Assembly (NCBI RefSeq): GCF_034531395.1
Contig: NZ_JARVCO010000007.1
Coordinates: forward strand, 124,001 to 188,000
DNA length: 64,000 bases
Direction of reading: 5' to 3'
Origin: Pontiella agarivorans
Lineage (GTDB): Bacteria; Verrucomicrobiota; Kiritimatiellia; Kiritimatiellales; Pontiellaceae
Made by a program: the position numbers and the translations under genes. Position 1 is the first letter of the stretch. Each line of letters opens with the position of its first letter. The notes under the pieces were generated by a model that saw only the letters and a list, made by a program, of their open reading frames with translations, did not search any database and was not told where the DNA came from. This document shows, in pieces, positions 8,334 to 16,976 of this stretch.

Positions 8334-9971
8334 TTATTCTTTCAAATGCCGGCGCTGCCGCGCCATGGCAATAAACGGTTTTACTTCGGTTGTGTCACGT
8401 TTTTCAAATCCGAATTTTTTCAGGAATCCGGGGACGTCGGGACGATTTCCGCGCTGGTAGTCGTTCCACAGCGCCTCGGCCACATCTTTTTCAGCAAGAC
8501 CTTTTTCCTGTGTTAAAAATTCCAGCAGCAGTTTGGCCAGCCGGATAACATGCAGATTCCCGGTGGTATTTGTTTTGGCGTAAAGCCAGTCGGAAAAATG
8601 CATGAAGTCGGCGAAAGGGGAGTTCCCGTTTGACGGCAGCAGGCGGGCCGCCTGCGGTACGGGGGTTTCGGGCTGGGCGGAGGACTGCGGTGCATTCGGG
8701 GCTGTATCGCAGGCGGCCCGCCTGCCTGCCGTCCAGAGGAGGGGAGCCGTTTCGATAAACTGTCCGTTGTTGACGACGAGGTTCCAGTAGCGGGCGAAGC
8801 GGTTGAGGCGCTGCATGTTTTTGAAGGAAACCGAACGGGTGCTGAGGATGTCGTAGGGGGCGTGGGGGCTGTAGACCATATTCCAGTCTTTGGAATGGCG
8901 GTCAATCGGTGCTCCGCGGAGCCGTTTGAGAATGCCGAGCTGGATTTCCTGCGGGTTCAGAGCGAGCAGGCGGCTGAACCCGTGTTCGAAACTTTCGAGA
9001 TCTTCGCCGGGCAGTCCGGCAATGAGGTCGGAATGAATATGCACGCCGGTTTCGGTACGCAGGCGGCGCATGTTGTTTTCTATTTTTTCGATATCGAGCG
9101 GGCGCTGGATTCGATGGGCAACCGCTTCATTAAAGGTCTGGATGCCGATTTCAAACTGGAGCATGCCGGGCGGGCAGTCTTTGACGGCGTCCATGAGTTC
9201 ATCCGGCAGGTGGGAGGGAATGATTTCAAAGTGCAGCATCATGCCGGGCTGATAGCGGGTCTTGAAAAAATCGAGGACTTTGAGGGCAAAGCGGATATCG
9301 ATGTTGAACGAGCGGTCGACAAATTTAAAATTCAGCGCTCCACGGTCGAGCAGTTTGCCGAAGGCTGAAAACAGTTTTTCTTCGGGGAAATAGCGGACAC
9401 AGGGATCGAGCGACGACATGCAGTATTCGCATTGAAACGGACAACCGCGCGAGGCTTCCACATAGATGGCCCGGTGTTTGATGTCTTCATCGGAATAGAG
9501 ATCGTAAGGCAGTTCAATCTTTGAAACATCCACAGGTTCAGCCTGTATGATTTCATTACGGGGCGGGCTGGCCGCCTGTCTGCCTAGCAGTTCGCGACAG
9601 AGTTTCGGGAGTTCGATTTCGCCCTCGCCGCAGATGACGTGATCTGCATACCGGAAAATTTCCTGCTGTTCGGTTTCGTAGGAAATTTCGGGGCCGCCGA
9701 GAATGAGTTGGATGTCCGGGCGGATGGCTTTGAGCAGGGCGGCGACTTTGGTGACGAGGTCGATGTTCCAGATGTAGCAGCCGATGCCGATGATTTCCGG
9801 GTCGTGTGCGAGGATCTTTTCGACGGCGATGCGGGGCTGCACCTGAAGATCAAATTCAAGGAGTTCGGAACGGGGTTTCAGATCGCCCATATTGGCAAGC
9901 AGATAACGTGCTCCGAAGGCCGTATGGGCGTAGCGGGCATTAAAGGCGACAAAAAGGATCTCGTTTAACAT
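8334..9971 (-). CDS. B12-binding-domain radical SAM protein (DUF4080 type)
   Basis: A 545-residue protein with an N-terminal cobalamin-binding-like Rossmann domain (LFVAFNARYAHTAFGARYLL, IGIGCYIWNIDLV, LILGGPEISYE) and a radical SAM core with the cluster motif CPFQCEYC (about residue 175). The C-terminal DUF4080 region is present. Substrate unknown; members modify tRNA, lipids or small molecules. First gene of the operon with prmA and the EEP gene. Near residue 420 there is a low-complexity Ala/Pro-rich insert of about 35 residues bounded by two GC-rich palindromes (8639-8660 and 8709-8725). A dispersed palindrome copy lies at 8879, read as SKDW. Confidence 0.9.
   Translation of the reverse strand: MLNEILFVAFNARYAHTAFGARYLLANMGDLKPRSELLEFDLQVQPRIAVEKILAHDPEIIGIGCYIWNIDLVTKVAALLKAIRPDIQLILGGPEISYETEQQEIFRYADHVICGEGEIELPKLCRELLGRQAASPPRNEIIQAEPVDVSKIELPYDLYSDEDIKHRAIYVEASRGCPFQCEYCMSSLDPCVRYFPEEKLFSAFGKLLDRGALNFKFVDRSFNIDIRFALKVLDFFKTRYQPGMMLHFEIIPSHLPDELMDAVKDCPPGMLQFEIGIQTFNEAVAHRIQRPLDIEKIENNMRRLRTETGVHIHSDLIAGLPGEDLESFEHGFSRLLALNPQEIQLGILKRLRGAPIDRHSKDWNMVYSPHAPYDILSTRSVSFKNMQRLNRFARYWNLVVNNGQFIETAPLLWTAGRRAACDTAPNAPQSSAQPETPVPQAARLLPSNGNSPFADFMHFSDWLYAKTNTTGNLHVIRLAKLLLEFLTQEKGLAEKDVAEALWNDYQRGNRPDVPGFLKKFGFEKRDTTEVKPFIAMARQRRHLKE
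8639..8660. repeat. GC-rich palindrome, first copy
   Basis: 22 bases, identical in reverse complement to 29087-29108. Core GCAGGCGGGCCGCCTGC. In-frame in the DUF4080 gene. Confidence 0.85.
8709..8725. repeat. GC-rich palindrome, second copy in the same gene
   Basis: GCAGGCGGCCCGCCTGC, 70 bases from the copy at 8639; the two bound the low-complexity insert. Confidence 0.8.
8879..8897. repeat. Dispersed palindrome copy in the DUF4080 gene
   Basis: TATTCCA-GTCTT-TGGAATG, same centre as the copy at 6714; coding strand reads SKDW. Confidence 0.85.
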
Positions 9972-10034
9972 AGGTAGTTGTGTTTTCTAAATTCGATTGA
10001 CAATAGCGGACTTCTCACGGAAAACCTAGCGCCT

Positions 10035-10589
10035 ATGAGCTTACCGATTTGTACCTATGGAAATCCGATTCTGCGTCAGAAGGCCGTTGAAGTGATGATG
10101 GTTAATGACGATATCCGTGCGCTGGCGAAAGAGATGCTGGAGACGATGTATGCTGAACAGGGCGTTGGCCTGGCCGCTGAACAGGTTGGCCGGACGGAAC
10201 GTATGTTTGTGGTGGATATTCCGCCGGACGGCGATGTCGGCGAAGATGGCGAGCGGGAGAATCCCGGAATTGAAATGCCGCTGGTTTTCATTAATCCGAA
10301 AATTGTCGGCCATTCTGAAACGGTGCAGGTGGGGCCGGAGGGCTGTCTGAGTTTCCCGGACATTTTTGCCAACGTCGAGCGCTGGTATGAAGTCGACGCG
10401 GAATACATTGATCTCGATGGCCTGCCGCAGCGGATTCATGCCAAAGGGCTGCTTTCCCGGGCGATTCAGCATGAGCTGGACCACCTTGACGGCGTTCTGC
10501 TCGTTGACCGGATGTCGCATGTCAAGAAAGTGGCCATGGGCGGCAAGCTCAAACGTCTTGTTAAAGAGACGAAGAAGAAACTGGGGTAG
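10035..10589 (+). CDS. def: Peptide deformylase
   Basis: Removes the formyl group from the N-terminal methionine of new proteins; cytoplasmic metalloenzyme. All three family motifs are seen: GVGLAAEQ (motif 1), EGCLS (motif 2, metal-binding Cys) and QHELDH (motif 3, two metal-binding His and catalytic Glu). The 184-residue length is normal, with a small acidic insert (GEDGERENPG) after the VVDIP strand. The ATG at 10035 starts MSLPICTYGNP, the expected deformylase N-terminus; an in-frame ATG further upstream adds a stretch unlike the family. A hairpin follows at 10599-10635. Divergent from the radical SAM gene. Confidence 0.96.
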   Translation: MSLPICTYGNPILRQKAVEVMMVNDDIRALAKEMLETMYAEQGVGLAAEQVGRTERMFVVDIPPDGDVGEDGERENPGIEMPLVFINPKIVGHSETVQVGPEGCLSFPDIFANVERWYEVDAEYIDLDGLPQRIHAKGLLSRAIQHELDHLDGVLLVDRMSHVKKVAMGGKLKRLVKETKKKLG

Positions 10590-10598
10590 TCGGGTTTC

Positions 10599-10635
10599 AG
10601 GGTTGAAAGGAAACCGTTTTGAACGGTTTAACCCT
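10599..10635. other. Hairpin between def and the NAGS-like gene
   Basis: AAACCGTT-TTG-AACGGTTT (10611-10629) with outer arms AGGGTT/AACCCT. No T-run; may still end def transcription or fold in the leader of the next gene. Confidence 0.6.
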
Positions 10636-10655
10636 TGAACTTTGCAACCGTTTCG

Positions 10656-11753
10656 ATGCTAATCGAGACAATGATCGCTTTGAATAAAACCATACGGCTG
10701 TTTCTGGACAGCATCGGCCGGCGGGATGAGTATGAGTTCTATCTCAACAAGTTCCAGTCCGGGCCAACCGACTGTTTTGCGCTGCTGTGTCCGGATGCGG
10801 GCAGTATTGAAGCCGGTGCGGAAGTGCTGGCTTTTGATCTCCATTTTCTGCTGCGGCTCGAACTGGTTCCCGCCATTCTGCTGGCGGGGGATGAGGCGAT
10901 GACGATGCAGCAGACGCTGGCGAAGGAGCCGATTTTTATTTTCCAGACCCTGGAAAAAGGCACGACAGCTTCGTTTATTGAACATGCCCGTGCTCAGGAA
11001 CGCGTGCCGGTACTGGTGGCGGCAGGACAGAGCCTGGAAGAGGCGCTGCTGCAGCTGCTGCCCGAAACGGCGCAGCGGGTTCACTTTATCCGTGCCGCGG
11101 GGGGGCTGAAAAATACCGCCGGCGAACTGGTGCCTTATGTCTACACCCACAAGGAAAATTTCCAGGCTCTGGAAGCGCTTCCCTTTGATTATCCGGCACT
11201 TGGGAAAAAACTGCTGGAGACGCGCCCGGGGGTTCATCTTTCAATCACTTCGCCGATTAATCTGCTGGAGGAGATTTTTACGGTCAAAGGGGCGGGTACG
11301 CTGTTTCGAAAGGGGTCGGAAATCCTGCATTTCCAGGGGTTGGAAGATGCCGACCGCGGGCGGTTGCTGGAGCTGCTCGAAACGGCATTCGGTAAAAAAC
11401 TCGCGGGGACGGATTTTCTGGATAATGTGGCACATGCCTATATTGAGCAGGATTATCGCGGGGCCGTTCTGCTGGAGGAACATCCGGCGGGACTGTATCT
11501 CTCTAAATTTGCCGTTGGAAAAGAGGCGCGGGGTGAAGGGCTGGCGCTGGAACTCTGGCGCGAGGTTCATGAAACGCACAATGCTCTGTTCTGGCGGTCG
11601 AATGTAAATAATCCGTTTAACTCATGGTATCACAAAGAGTCGAACGGTCATCATCATGCCGGAAAATGGCAGATCTACTGGCGCGGCGTTGATCCGTCTG
11701 ATATTTCGGGGATTATTGAATACTGCAGTGCCCGCGGCGAAGATTTCTGTTAG
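10656..11753 (+). CDS. Vertebrate-type N-acetylglutamate synthase-like protein (AAK plus NAT domain)
   Basis: Likely makes N-acetylglutamate, the first step of arginine synthesis. The C-terminal about 150 residues match the NAT domain (PF04768) of vertebrate and fungal NAGS and of Xanthomonas-type NAGS-kinase: GEGLALELWREV, LFWRSNVNNPFNSWYHKESNG, KWQIYWRGV. The N-terminal about 200 residues look like a diverged amino-acid-kinase domain (PAILLAGD, VLVAAGQS). This differs from the E. coli ArgA acetyltransferase domain. The start is unclear: TTG 10635, ATG 10656 and ATG 10671 are all in frame, none with a good ribosome site. No other arginine genes are in the window. Three dispersed palindromes sit inside the gene, read as FQTLE, FQALE and FQGLE. 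Confidence 0.75.
   Translation: MLIETMIALNKTIRLFLDSIGRRDEYEFYLNKFQSGPTDCFALLCPDAGSIEAGAEVLAFDLHFLLRLELVPAILLAGDEAMTMQQTLAKEPIFIFQTLEKGTTASFIEHARAQERVPVLVAAGQSLEEALLQLLPETAQRVHFIRAAGGLKNTAGELVPYVYTHKENFQALEALPFDYPALGKKLLETRPGVHLSITSPINLLEEIFTVKGAGTLFRKGSEILHFQGLEDADRGRLLELLETAFGKKLAGTDFLDNVAHAYIEQDYRGAVLLEEHPAGLYLSKFAVGKEARGEGLALELWREVHETHNALFWRSNVNNPFNSWYHKESNGHHHAGKWQIYWRGVDPSDISGIIEYCSARGEDFC
10939..10957. repeat. Dispersed palindrome copy in the NAGS-like gene
   Basis: TTTTCCA-GACCC-TGGAAAA, read FQTLEK. Confidence 0.92.
11158..11176. repeat. Dispersed palindrome copy in the NAGS-like gene
   Basis: ATTTCCA-GGCTC-TGGAAGC, read FQALE. Confidence 0.87.
11329..11347. repeat. Dispersed palindrome copy in the NAGS-like gene
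   Basis: ATTTCCA-GGGGT-TGGAAGA, read FQGLE. Confidence 0.86.
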
Positions 11754-12967
11754 TCCGTTGAAAAGCGGGTCAGGGTGACTTTTCCGGAGCGCCCGTTCAT
11801 GCCGATGGTGAAGTGGCGGAGAAAGCTCATGCCCAGCAGACCGTCGGCCCGGCTGTTTATACCGTTGCCCAGTACGGCCGCGGTTATATCTTTTACTTCC
11901 GCATCGCCGACTTTCACCGAGGAAAGGATCACCGGTCGCATATCGACTTTCCGGCCGTCTGCAACGGTAGCCTGCTGAAGAGGGAGGTGGTCGAGCTGAA
12001 GACCGATTTTTCGGGCAAAAGGTTCTGAAATCACCATCGAAGTTGCGCCGGTATCAAAGATAAATACGCCCGGTGTATTTCCATTGACCAGAGCCCGGAC
12101 AAAAGTGGTGTTATCTTCGTTCCAGGAATCGATGACCACCCTGGAAGTTTCGTTGCGGAACCGGGCCATGTAATAGTCGATCTTATCAAACAGCAGTCTG
12201 GCAGGTTGGTCGATCGAGTCGGGGCTGAGCGCTTTCCGGTATGCGGCATACCGGATGCCGAACTGCTCTACCGCATTGAAGTAAATCGGCAGTGGAGCGA
12301 TGGTTTTATTGATTTTTTGCTGTAGATCTCCGTTCTTTTTTTCGGTTTCAGAGCGTTCCGCCTGCAGGCCGGACATGGCGGCATTCAGTTCGATGAGCCG
12401 GTCTCGCAGGGCTGATTTTTTTTGCATCAGAGCATTCTTTTCATCATATTCCCGGTGCGTGCGTGGAGTCTGGGCAGGAATCTGAATGGCTTTAATGGCG
12501 TTGACCGTGGATTCAATCATCAGATGCATCTGTTTCAATTTTGCGAGCAGCTGTTCCGCCCTGAGGTTTTCCTGCTGAATCTGACTTTCATACAGATTCA
12601 TCATATACTGAGCATCAAGCGCCGCATTGCGCTGATTCATGAGCTGACGAAATTCCGCCGCCAGTTCGGCGTGGGCGGGCGGGGCGTGTTGTTCGCTCAG
12701 GATGTTGCCGGATGTCGGCTCTGACAGGTCGGCCGTTTTCCTGTCCGGCGTGCGGACAAGCCGTTCCAGTCGGTTTTTCGGAATTTTTACGGTACCGGTG
12801 CCCAGAGAGACTTCGACGTATTCGGCCTGTACCGAAAGAATCGTGCAGTCCAGCGTGCGGCCGTTGCGGAGGATGATCTGATCTCCGAAAGCCACCTGAT
12901 GACCGAGCAAAAGGACCGTCAACAGCCGGCTTATCCGGGGTAAAAATGAAATATTTTCTCTCTTCAT
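11750..12967 (-). CDS. Secreted retropepsin-like aspartic protease with coiled coil
   Basis: From the ATG at 12967 the protein begins MKRENISF and then a signal peptide ending near HQVAFGDQ. A short beta-rich segment follows (IILRNGRTLDCTILSVQAEYVEV). Residues about 80-215 are a coiled coil. The C-terminal domain is a clan AA retropepsin-like fold: VFIFDTGATSMVIS (catalytic Asp in DTGA, about residue 306), a matching GLLGMSFLRHF segment, and strands between. Such one-domain aspartic proteases probably dimerise and act in the periplasm; the substrate is unknown. An upstream in-frame start at 13021 would place the signal peptide internally and is rejected. Overlaps the convergent NAGS-like gene by four bases. 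Confidence 0.82.
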   Translation of the reverse strand: MKRENISFLPRISRLLTVLLLGHQVAFGDQIILRNGRTLDCTILSVQAEYVEVSLGTGTVKIPKNRLERLVRTPDRKTADLSEPTSGNILSEQHAPPAHAELAAEFRQLMNQRNAALDAQYMMNLYESQIQQENLRAEQLLAKLKQMHLMIESTVNAIKAIQIPAQTPRTHREYDEKNALMQKKSALRDRLIELNAAMSGLQAERSETEKKNGDLQQKINKTIAPLPIYFNAVEQFGIRYAAYRKALSPDSIDQPARLLFDKIDYYMARFRNETSRVVIDSWNEDNTTFVRALVNGNTPGVFIFDTGATSMVISEPFARKIGLQLDHLPLQQATVADGRKVDMRPVILSSVKVGDAEVKDITAAVLGNGINSRADGLLGMSFLRHFTIGMNGRSGKVTLTRFSTD

Positions 12968-13026
12968 TGTTGAATTAAACCGTTTCCATTTCTGCGAAAA
13001 CAAAATCCCTGACGGAGTCAACGCAA

Positions 13027-13055
13027 TTGACAGGCCAACAGTGAACCTTTATTTT
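13027..13055 (+). promoter_or_regulatory. Likely sigma-70-type promoter of acnB
   Basis: TTGACA at 13027-13032, a 17-base spacer and TATTTT at 13050-13055. The -35 is a perfect consensus and the promoter is about 40 bases before the acnB start. No operator was recognised. Confidence 0.6.
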
Positions 13056-13093
13056 CCCGAGCATTCTCTAACCAAGAAAAGGATGATCGCATT

Positions 13094-15652
13094 ATGAGCC
13101 TATTTTTTGACGAATATTATGCCCACGTTGAAGAGCGTGCAAAAGAGGGAATTCCCCCGCTTGCGCTCAGCAAAGAGCAGACTGAGCAGGTGATTGATCT
13201 GCTGAAAAATCCGCCGGCCGGGAAAGAAGACGAGCTGGTCGCGCTGATTATCGATCGCGTGAATCCCGGCGTTGACCCCGCAGCCCAGGTGAAAGCCGAG
13301 TTTCTTTTCAAGGTTGCGCACGGTGAAGAATCCACTCCGTTGATTGCCCCTGAACGGGCAGTTGAGCTGCTGGGAACCATGGTCGGCGGCTATAACCTTG
13401 ACGGACTTATTAAGCTGGTGGAAGAGCAGGGTGCACTTGCTGTTTCCGCCGCCACGGCGCTGAAAAATATGGTGCTTTCGGTAAACCGTTTCGATGACGT
13501 CAAAGCGCTGGCCGATGCCGGCAACGATGTGGCGAAAGATATTATTACATCCTGGGCGAATGGGGAGTGGTTCACTTCGCTGCCGGAAATTGATGAAGAG
13601 ATAGAAACGGTCATTTATAAGGTCGACGGCGAAATCAATACCGATGATTTTTCACCTGCGTCGTTTGCGTTCACCCGCGCCGATATTCCGTTGCACTCGA
13701 ACTGCATGGGCGGTTCGCTCTTTCCCGACGGCCCGCAGGAAATTGCGAAACTGAAAGAAGAAAACAACCTGCCGGTCACTTTTGTGGGTGATGTGGTCGG
13801 AACGGGATCTTCCCGAAAATCAGCCTGCAACTCGCTGATCTGGCACATCGGCAATGACATTCCGTGCATTCCGAACAAACGCCGCGGCGGCCTTATTATC
13901 GGCAGCACCATCGCCCCGATTTTCTTCAATACCGCGGAGGACTCCGGAGCCTTCCCGATTCAGACCGACGTTTCAGAGCTGACGACCGGAAAAGTGATTA
14001 AGGTTTATCCGGTCAAAGGGCTGATCACCGATGCCGACGGCGCTGAACTCACGACCTTCCCGGTTAAACCTGATACCATTCTGGACGAGTTCCGTGCCGG
14101 TGGTCGTGTTCCGCTGATTATCGGAAAACAGCTGACCGAAAAAGCACGGGAAGCGCTCGGAATGAGCTCAATCGATGAATCCGGTATTTTTGTGGTTCCG
14201 GACAATCCGAAGCCGAAAGAGGGCCAGGGTTATACTCTTGCTCAGAAAATGGTCGGTAAAGCCTGCGGCGTTGACGGCATTCTGCCGGGCACAGCCTGTC
14301 TGCCGAAAATGACCACCGTCGGATCTCAGGATACCACCGGCCCGATGACCGCCGGCGAGATTACCGAACTGGCCTGCCTGAAATTCAATGCTGATCTCGT
14401 AATGCAGTCGTTCTGCCATACGGCGGCCTATCCGAAACCGACGGATGTCATTACGCATGCCACGCTGCCGGATTATATCATGAACCGCGGCGGAGTTGCG
14501 CTGCGTCCGGGCGACGGGATTATTCACTCCTGGCTCAACCGCCTGCTGATTCCCGACACCGTCGGAACCGGAGGCGATTCACATACCCGTTTCCCGCTGG
14601 GCATCTCTTTCCCGGCCGGCTCCGGTCTGGTCGCCTTTGCGGCCGCGCTCGGCGTGATGCCGCTGGATATGCCGGAATCGGTGCTGGTTCGATTCAAAGG
14701 AGAGCTGCAGCCGGGCGTGACGTTGCGTGACATTGTAAACGCCATTCCCTATCAGGCCATTCAGGACGGTCTGATGACGGTTGAGAAAAAGAATAAAAAG
14801 AATGTCTTTGCCGGGCGTATTCTCGAAATGGAAGGGCTGCCGAAGCTGAAGGTCGAACAGGCTTTCGAGCTGACCGACGCTGCCGCCGAACGCTCTGCCG
14901 CCGCTGCTGCGATCAAACTGGACCGCGAGCCGATTGAGGAATATCTGAATTCCAACATCACGCTGATGGAAGAGATGATCAAGGGCGGTTACGGTGATGC
15001 TGAAACGCTGAAAAAACGCATTGCCGATGTGAAGGACTGGCTGGCTAACGGTGAACTGATGGAAGCTGACGCGAATGCGGAATATGCCGCCGTCATTGAA
15101 ATTGATCTCAATGAAATCAAGGAGCCTATTCTTGCGTGTCCGAATGATCCGGACGACGTGAAAAAACTGTCCGATGTTCAGGGCGCGAAGGTCGACGATG
15201 TATTCATCGGAAGCTGCATGACCAACATCGGCCACTTCCGTGCCGCCGGCGAGGTGCTGGACGGTCAGGGATTCGCCAATGTGCTGCTATGGGTCTGTCC
15301 GCCGACCAAGATGGATGAAAAACAGCTGATCAAGGAAGGCTATTATTCCAAGTTCAGCGCCGCCGGCGCCCGTATGGAAATTCCGGGTTGTTCGCTTTGT
15401 ATGGGCAATCAGGCGCGCGTAAAGGACGGGGTGACGGTGTTCTCGACCTCCACCCGGAACTTTAACAACCGCATGGGTAAAGACGCGCAGGTTTATCTCG
15501 GTTCTGCTGAGCTCGCTGCTGTTGTGGCGCTGAAGGGTGAACTGCCGAGCCCGCAGGAATATGTCGATATCGTCAGCCCGAAACTGGAAGGCCGGACGGA
15601 TGAAATCTACCGGTATCTGAACTTCGATCAGATGACAGAGTTTTCCGTGTAG
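13094..15652 (+). CDS. acnB: Aconitate hydratase B
   Basis: Interconverts citrate and isocitrate through cis-aconitate in the TCA cycle, and may also handle 2-methylisocitrate. The 852-residue length and order of domains (N-terminal HEAT-like domain, then swivel, then catalytic domains) are those of AcnB rather than AcnA. The N-terminus ([30 protein letters not shown]) aligns with E. coli AcnB. [4Fe-4S] ligands are visible as Cys in [12 protein letters not shown] (about residue 705) and the pair in GCSLCMGNQ (about 766 and 769). An AAGAAAAGGA lies upstream of the ATG. A promoter precedes it and a strong terminator follows, so it is a single-gene unit. Confidence 0.97.
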   Translation: MSLFFDEYYAHVEERAKEGIPPLALSKEQTEQVIDLLKNPPAGKEDELVALIIDRVNPGVDPAAQVKAEFLFKVAHGEESTPLIAPERAVELLGTMVGGYNLDGLIKLVEEQGALAVSAATALKNMVLSVNRFDDVKALADAGNDVAKDIITSWANGEWFTSLPEIDEEIETVIYKVDGEINTDDFSPASFAFTRADIPLHSNCMGGSLFPDGPQEIAKLKEENNLPVTFVGDVVGTGSSRKSACNSLIWHIGNDIPCIPNKRRGGLIIGSTIAPIFFNTAEDSGAFPIQTDVSELTTGKVIKVYPVKGLITDADGAELTTFPVKPDTILDEFRAGGRVPLIIGKQLTEKAREALGMSSIDESGIFVVPDNPKPKEGQGYTLAQKMVGKACGVDGILPGTACLPKMTTVGSQDTTGPMTAGEITELACLKFNADLVMQSFCHTAAYPKPTDVITHATLPDYIMNRGGVALRPGDGIIHSWLNRLLIPDTVGTGGDSHTRFPLGISFPAGSGLVAFAAALGVMPLDMPESVLVRFKGELQPGVTLRDIVNAIPYQAIQDGLMTVEKKNKKNVFAGRILEMEGLPKLKVEQAFELTDAAAERSAAAAAIKLDREPIEEYLNSNITLMEEMIKGGYGDAETLKKRIADVKDWLANGELMEADANAEYAAVIEIDLNEIKEPILACPNDPDDVKKLSDVQGAKVDDVFIGSCMTNIGHFRAAGEVLDGQGFANVLLWVCPPTKMDEKQLIKEGYYSKFSAAGARMEIPGCSLCMGNQARVKDGVTVFSTSTRNFNNRMGKDAQVYLGSAELAAVVALKGELPSPQEYVDIVSPKLEGRTDEIYRYLNFDQMTEFSV

Positions 15653-15660
15653 TGTGAACA

Positions 15661-15691
15661 AAGGCGGCCTTGAGCGGGCCGCCTTTTTTTT
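15661..15691 (+). terminator. Rho-independent terminator of acnB
   Basis: Perfect 9-bp stem AAGGCGGCC / GGCCGCCTT with a seven-base loop, followed by a run of T to 15691. Eight bases after the acnB stop. Confidence 0.93.
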
Positions 15692-15806
15692 GCCCCGGAG
15701 CAATTCAAAGAAGGTCGGCATCGCTGAATAAGAATCGGTGTTTTCCTGATATCCGGCGGTGATTGGGGGATGCGAGCGTCCCCGGCGTATAATGAAAGGA
15801 TGCAGT

Positions 15807-16139
15807 ATGTCAGAATTTAATAATGTAACGGTCGTGCGCGAAGCAAATGTCTATTTCGGTGGAAAAGTGACCAGTCGCACCGTTATTTTTGAAGATGGAA
15901 AAAAGAAGACGCTCGGCTTTATGCTGGCCGGAGAATACTCTTTCGACACCGGTGCGGCGGAAATCATGGAAATGATCGGCGGGGCGATGGATGTAAAACT
16001 ACCGGGTTCCGACGATTGGAAAACGTTTAAAGCCGGAGAATCTTTCGAGGTTCCGGCAGATTCAAAATTTGATTTGGTGGTCAAGGAATATGCCGACTAT
16101 TGCTGCGCCTATCTCGAAGACGGATTGCCGGCCTGCTGA
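15807..16139 (+). CDS. ppnP: Pyrimidine/purine nucleoside phosphorylase
   Basis: Small cupin-fold enzyme that splits several nucleosides with phosphate into base and ribose-1-phosphate. The 110-residue sequence matches PpnP (YaiE, DUF1255): [43 protein letters not shown] and [25 protein letters not shown]. coli PpnP is about 94 residues; the extra residues are a short insert and tail. ATG 15807 is preceded by AAAGGA about nine bases upstream; an upstream in-frame start at 15759 has no such support. Confidence 0.92.
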   Translation: MSEFNNVTVVREANVYFGGKVTSRTVIFEDGKKKTLGFMLAGEYSFDTGAAEIMEMIGGAMDVKLPGSDDWKTFKAGESFEVPADSKFDLVVKEYADYCCAYLEDGLPAC

Positions 16140-16156
16140 TTGGCGATCGGGTTTCC

Positions 16157-16190
16157 TTTCTCGTGCTTAAGCGAGATCAAAGACGAGAAA
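16157..16190. other. Inverted repeat downstream of ppnP
   Basis: TTTCTCGT at 16157-16164 and ACGAGAAA at 16183-16190 form a perfect 8-bp inverted repeat with an 18-base loop. It might end ppnP transcription, but there is no clear T-run. Confidence 0.35.
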
Positions 16191-16197
16191 TTCAGAT

Positions 16198-16216
16198 TTT
16201 TCCAAGGCCTGGAATA
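16198..16216. repeat. Dispersed palindrome copy (intergenic)
   Basis: TTTTCCA-AGGCC-TGGAATA between ppnP and the DUF429-like gene, the first of four copies within 590 bases. Confidence 0.85.
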
Positions 16217-16298
16217 TCAGGTCGTCGGCAAGCACAGAATAAACAGGAAGACATAAGCTGTTGAATGCATACTGTCTTCGGTCATGCTGAAAGGCCGG

Positions 16299-16949
16299 AT
16301 GAAAAATATATTCATAGGCATAGATGTTCAGGTGAGCCGTCCCTGCGTATTTGTGGCGATCGATGCGTCGGGCTCGATGGTCGATTCGGGATGGTTTAAA
16401 ACGCCGCGCGAAATTTTCCAGACTCTGGAAAATCTGGGGCATACGGCAGCTCTTCACCTGGGCATCGATGCATCGCGCGTTCCGCTTTCCGGGCCCCGGA
16501 CGTGGTACTGGAACGGCGCGAAAAAACAGTGGCGGGGAAAAACGGAAAAAGACAAGGGGCTCGGCCGGCACTGCGAGGTGGTGATTAAGGCGCATAATCT
16601 GGCCAATCCCCAGTGGACCCCGCAGCGGAAGGATGCGCCGGCCTGGATGCAGCTGGGTTTTGACCTTTTCCAGAGCCTGGAAGCCTTCGGAGCAACGTAT
16701 GAAGCGTTTCCTTCGGCGGCATACACTCAGCTTCATGAAGATCCGTCCGTCAGAATAACCATTAATTTTTCCAAGGTCTGGAAACGGGGGACGGGGGATC
16801 TTTTTGACGCCATGGCGGCGGCGGTTACCGTGCGCGAATTTGTGGAGGGACGCGGCAGCGAAGTGGGCGGCGGCGACGGGCTCGGAAGCATTATTCTGCC
16901 TCGCCCGCTGGTTAATCCGATTGAAGCGGTTCTGCGGTGGCCGGATTAA
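16299..16949 (+). CDS. DUF429-like predicted RNase H-fold protein
   Basis: Resembles the DUF429 family, predicted RNase H-like nucleases of unknown role: an N-terminal acidic strand (FIGIDVQVSRPCVFVAIDA), a GIDASRVPL segment, AFPSAAYTQL and a C-terminal DLFDAMAAAVTVREFVEGRG followed by VGGGDGLGSIILP. Start placed at the second Met (MKNIFIGID, GAAAGG just upstream); ATG 16284 is also possible. It carries three dispersed palindromes in 370 bases, read in two different codon phases (FQTLE, FQSLE and SKVWK), which is the densest cluster in the window. A different RNase H-fold assignment cannot be excluded. Confidence 0.65.
   Translation: MKNIFIGIDVQVSRPCVFVAIDASGSMVDSGWFKTPREIFQTLENLGHTAALHLGIDASRVPLSGPRTWYWNGAKKQWRGKTEKDKGLGRHCEVVIKAHNLANPQWTPQRKDAPAWMQLGFDLFQSLEAFGATYEAFPSAAYTQLHEDPSVRITINFSKVWKRGTGDLFDAMAAAVTVREFVEGRGSEVGGGDGLGSIILPRPLVNPIEAVLRWPD
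16414..16432. repeat. Dispersed palindrome copy in DUF429-like gene
   Basis: TTTTCCA-GACTC-TGGAAAA. Arms are perfect and the pairing extends into the centre (TTTTCCAGA with TCTGGAAAA). Encodes FQTLE. Confidence 0.9.
16666..16684. repeat. Dispersed palindrome copy in DUF429-like gene
   Basis: TTTTCCA-GAGCC-TGGAAGC, encoding FQSLE. Confidence 0.88.
16767..16785. repeat. Dispersed palindrome copy in DUF429-like gene, second codon phase
   Basis: TTTTCCA-AGGTC-TGGAAAC. Here the same DNA is read as FSKVWK, a different phase from the two upstream copies in this gene. Confidence 0.9.
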
Positions 16950-16976
16950 TGAGCACCGAAGAGCGGTGGGCCTCCG

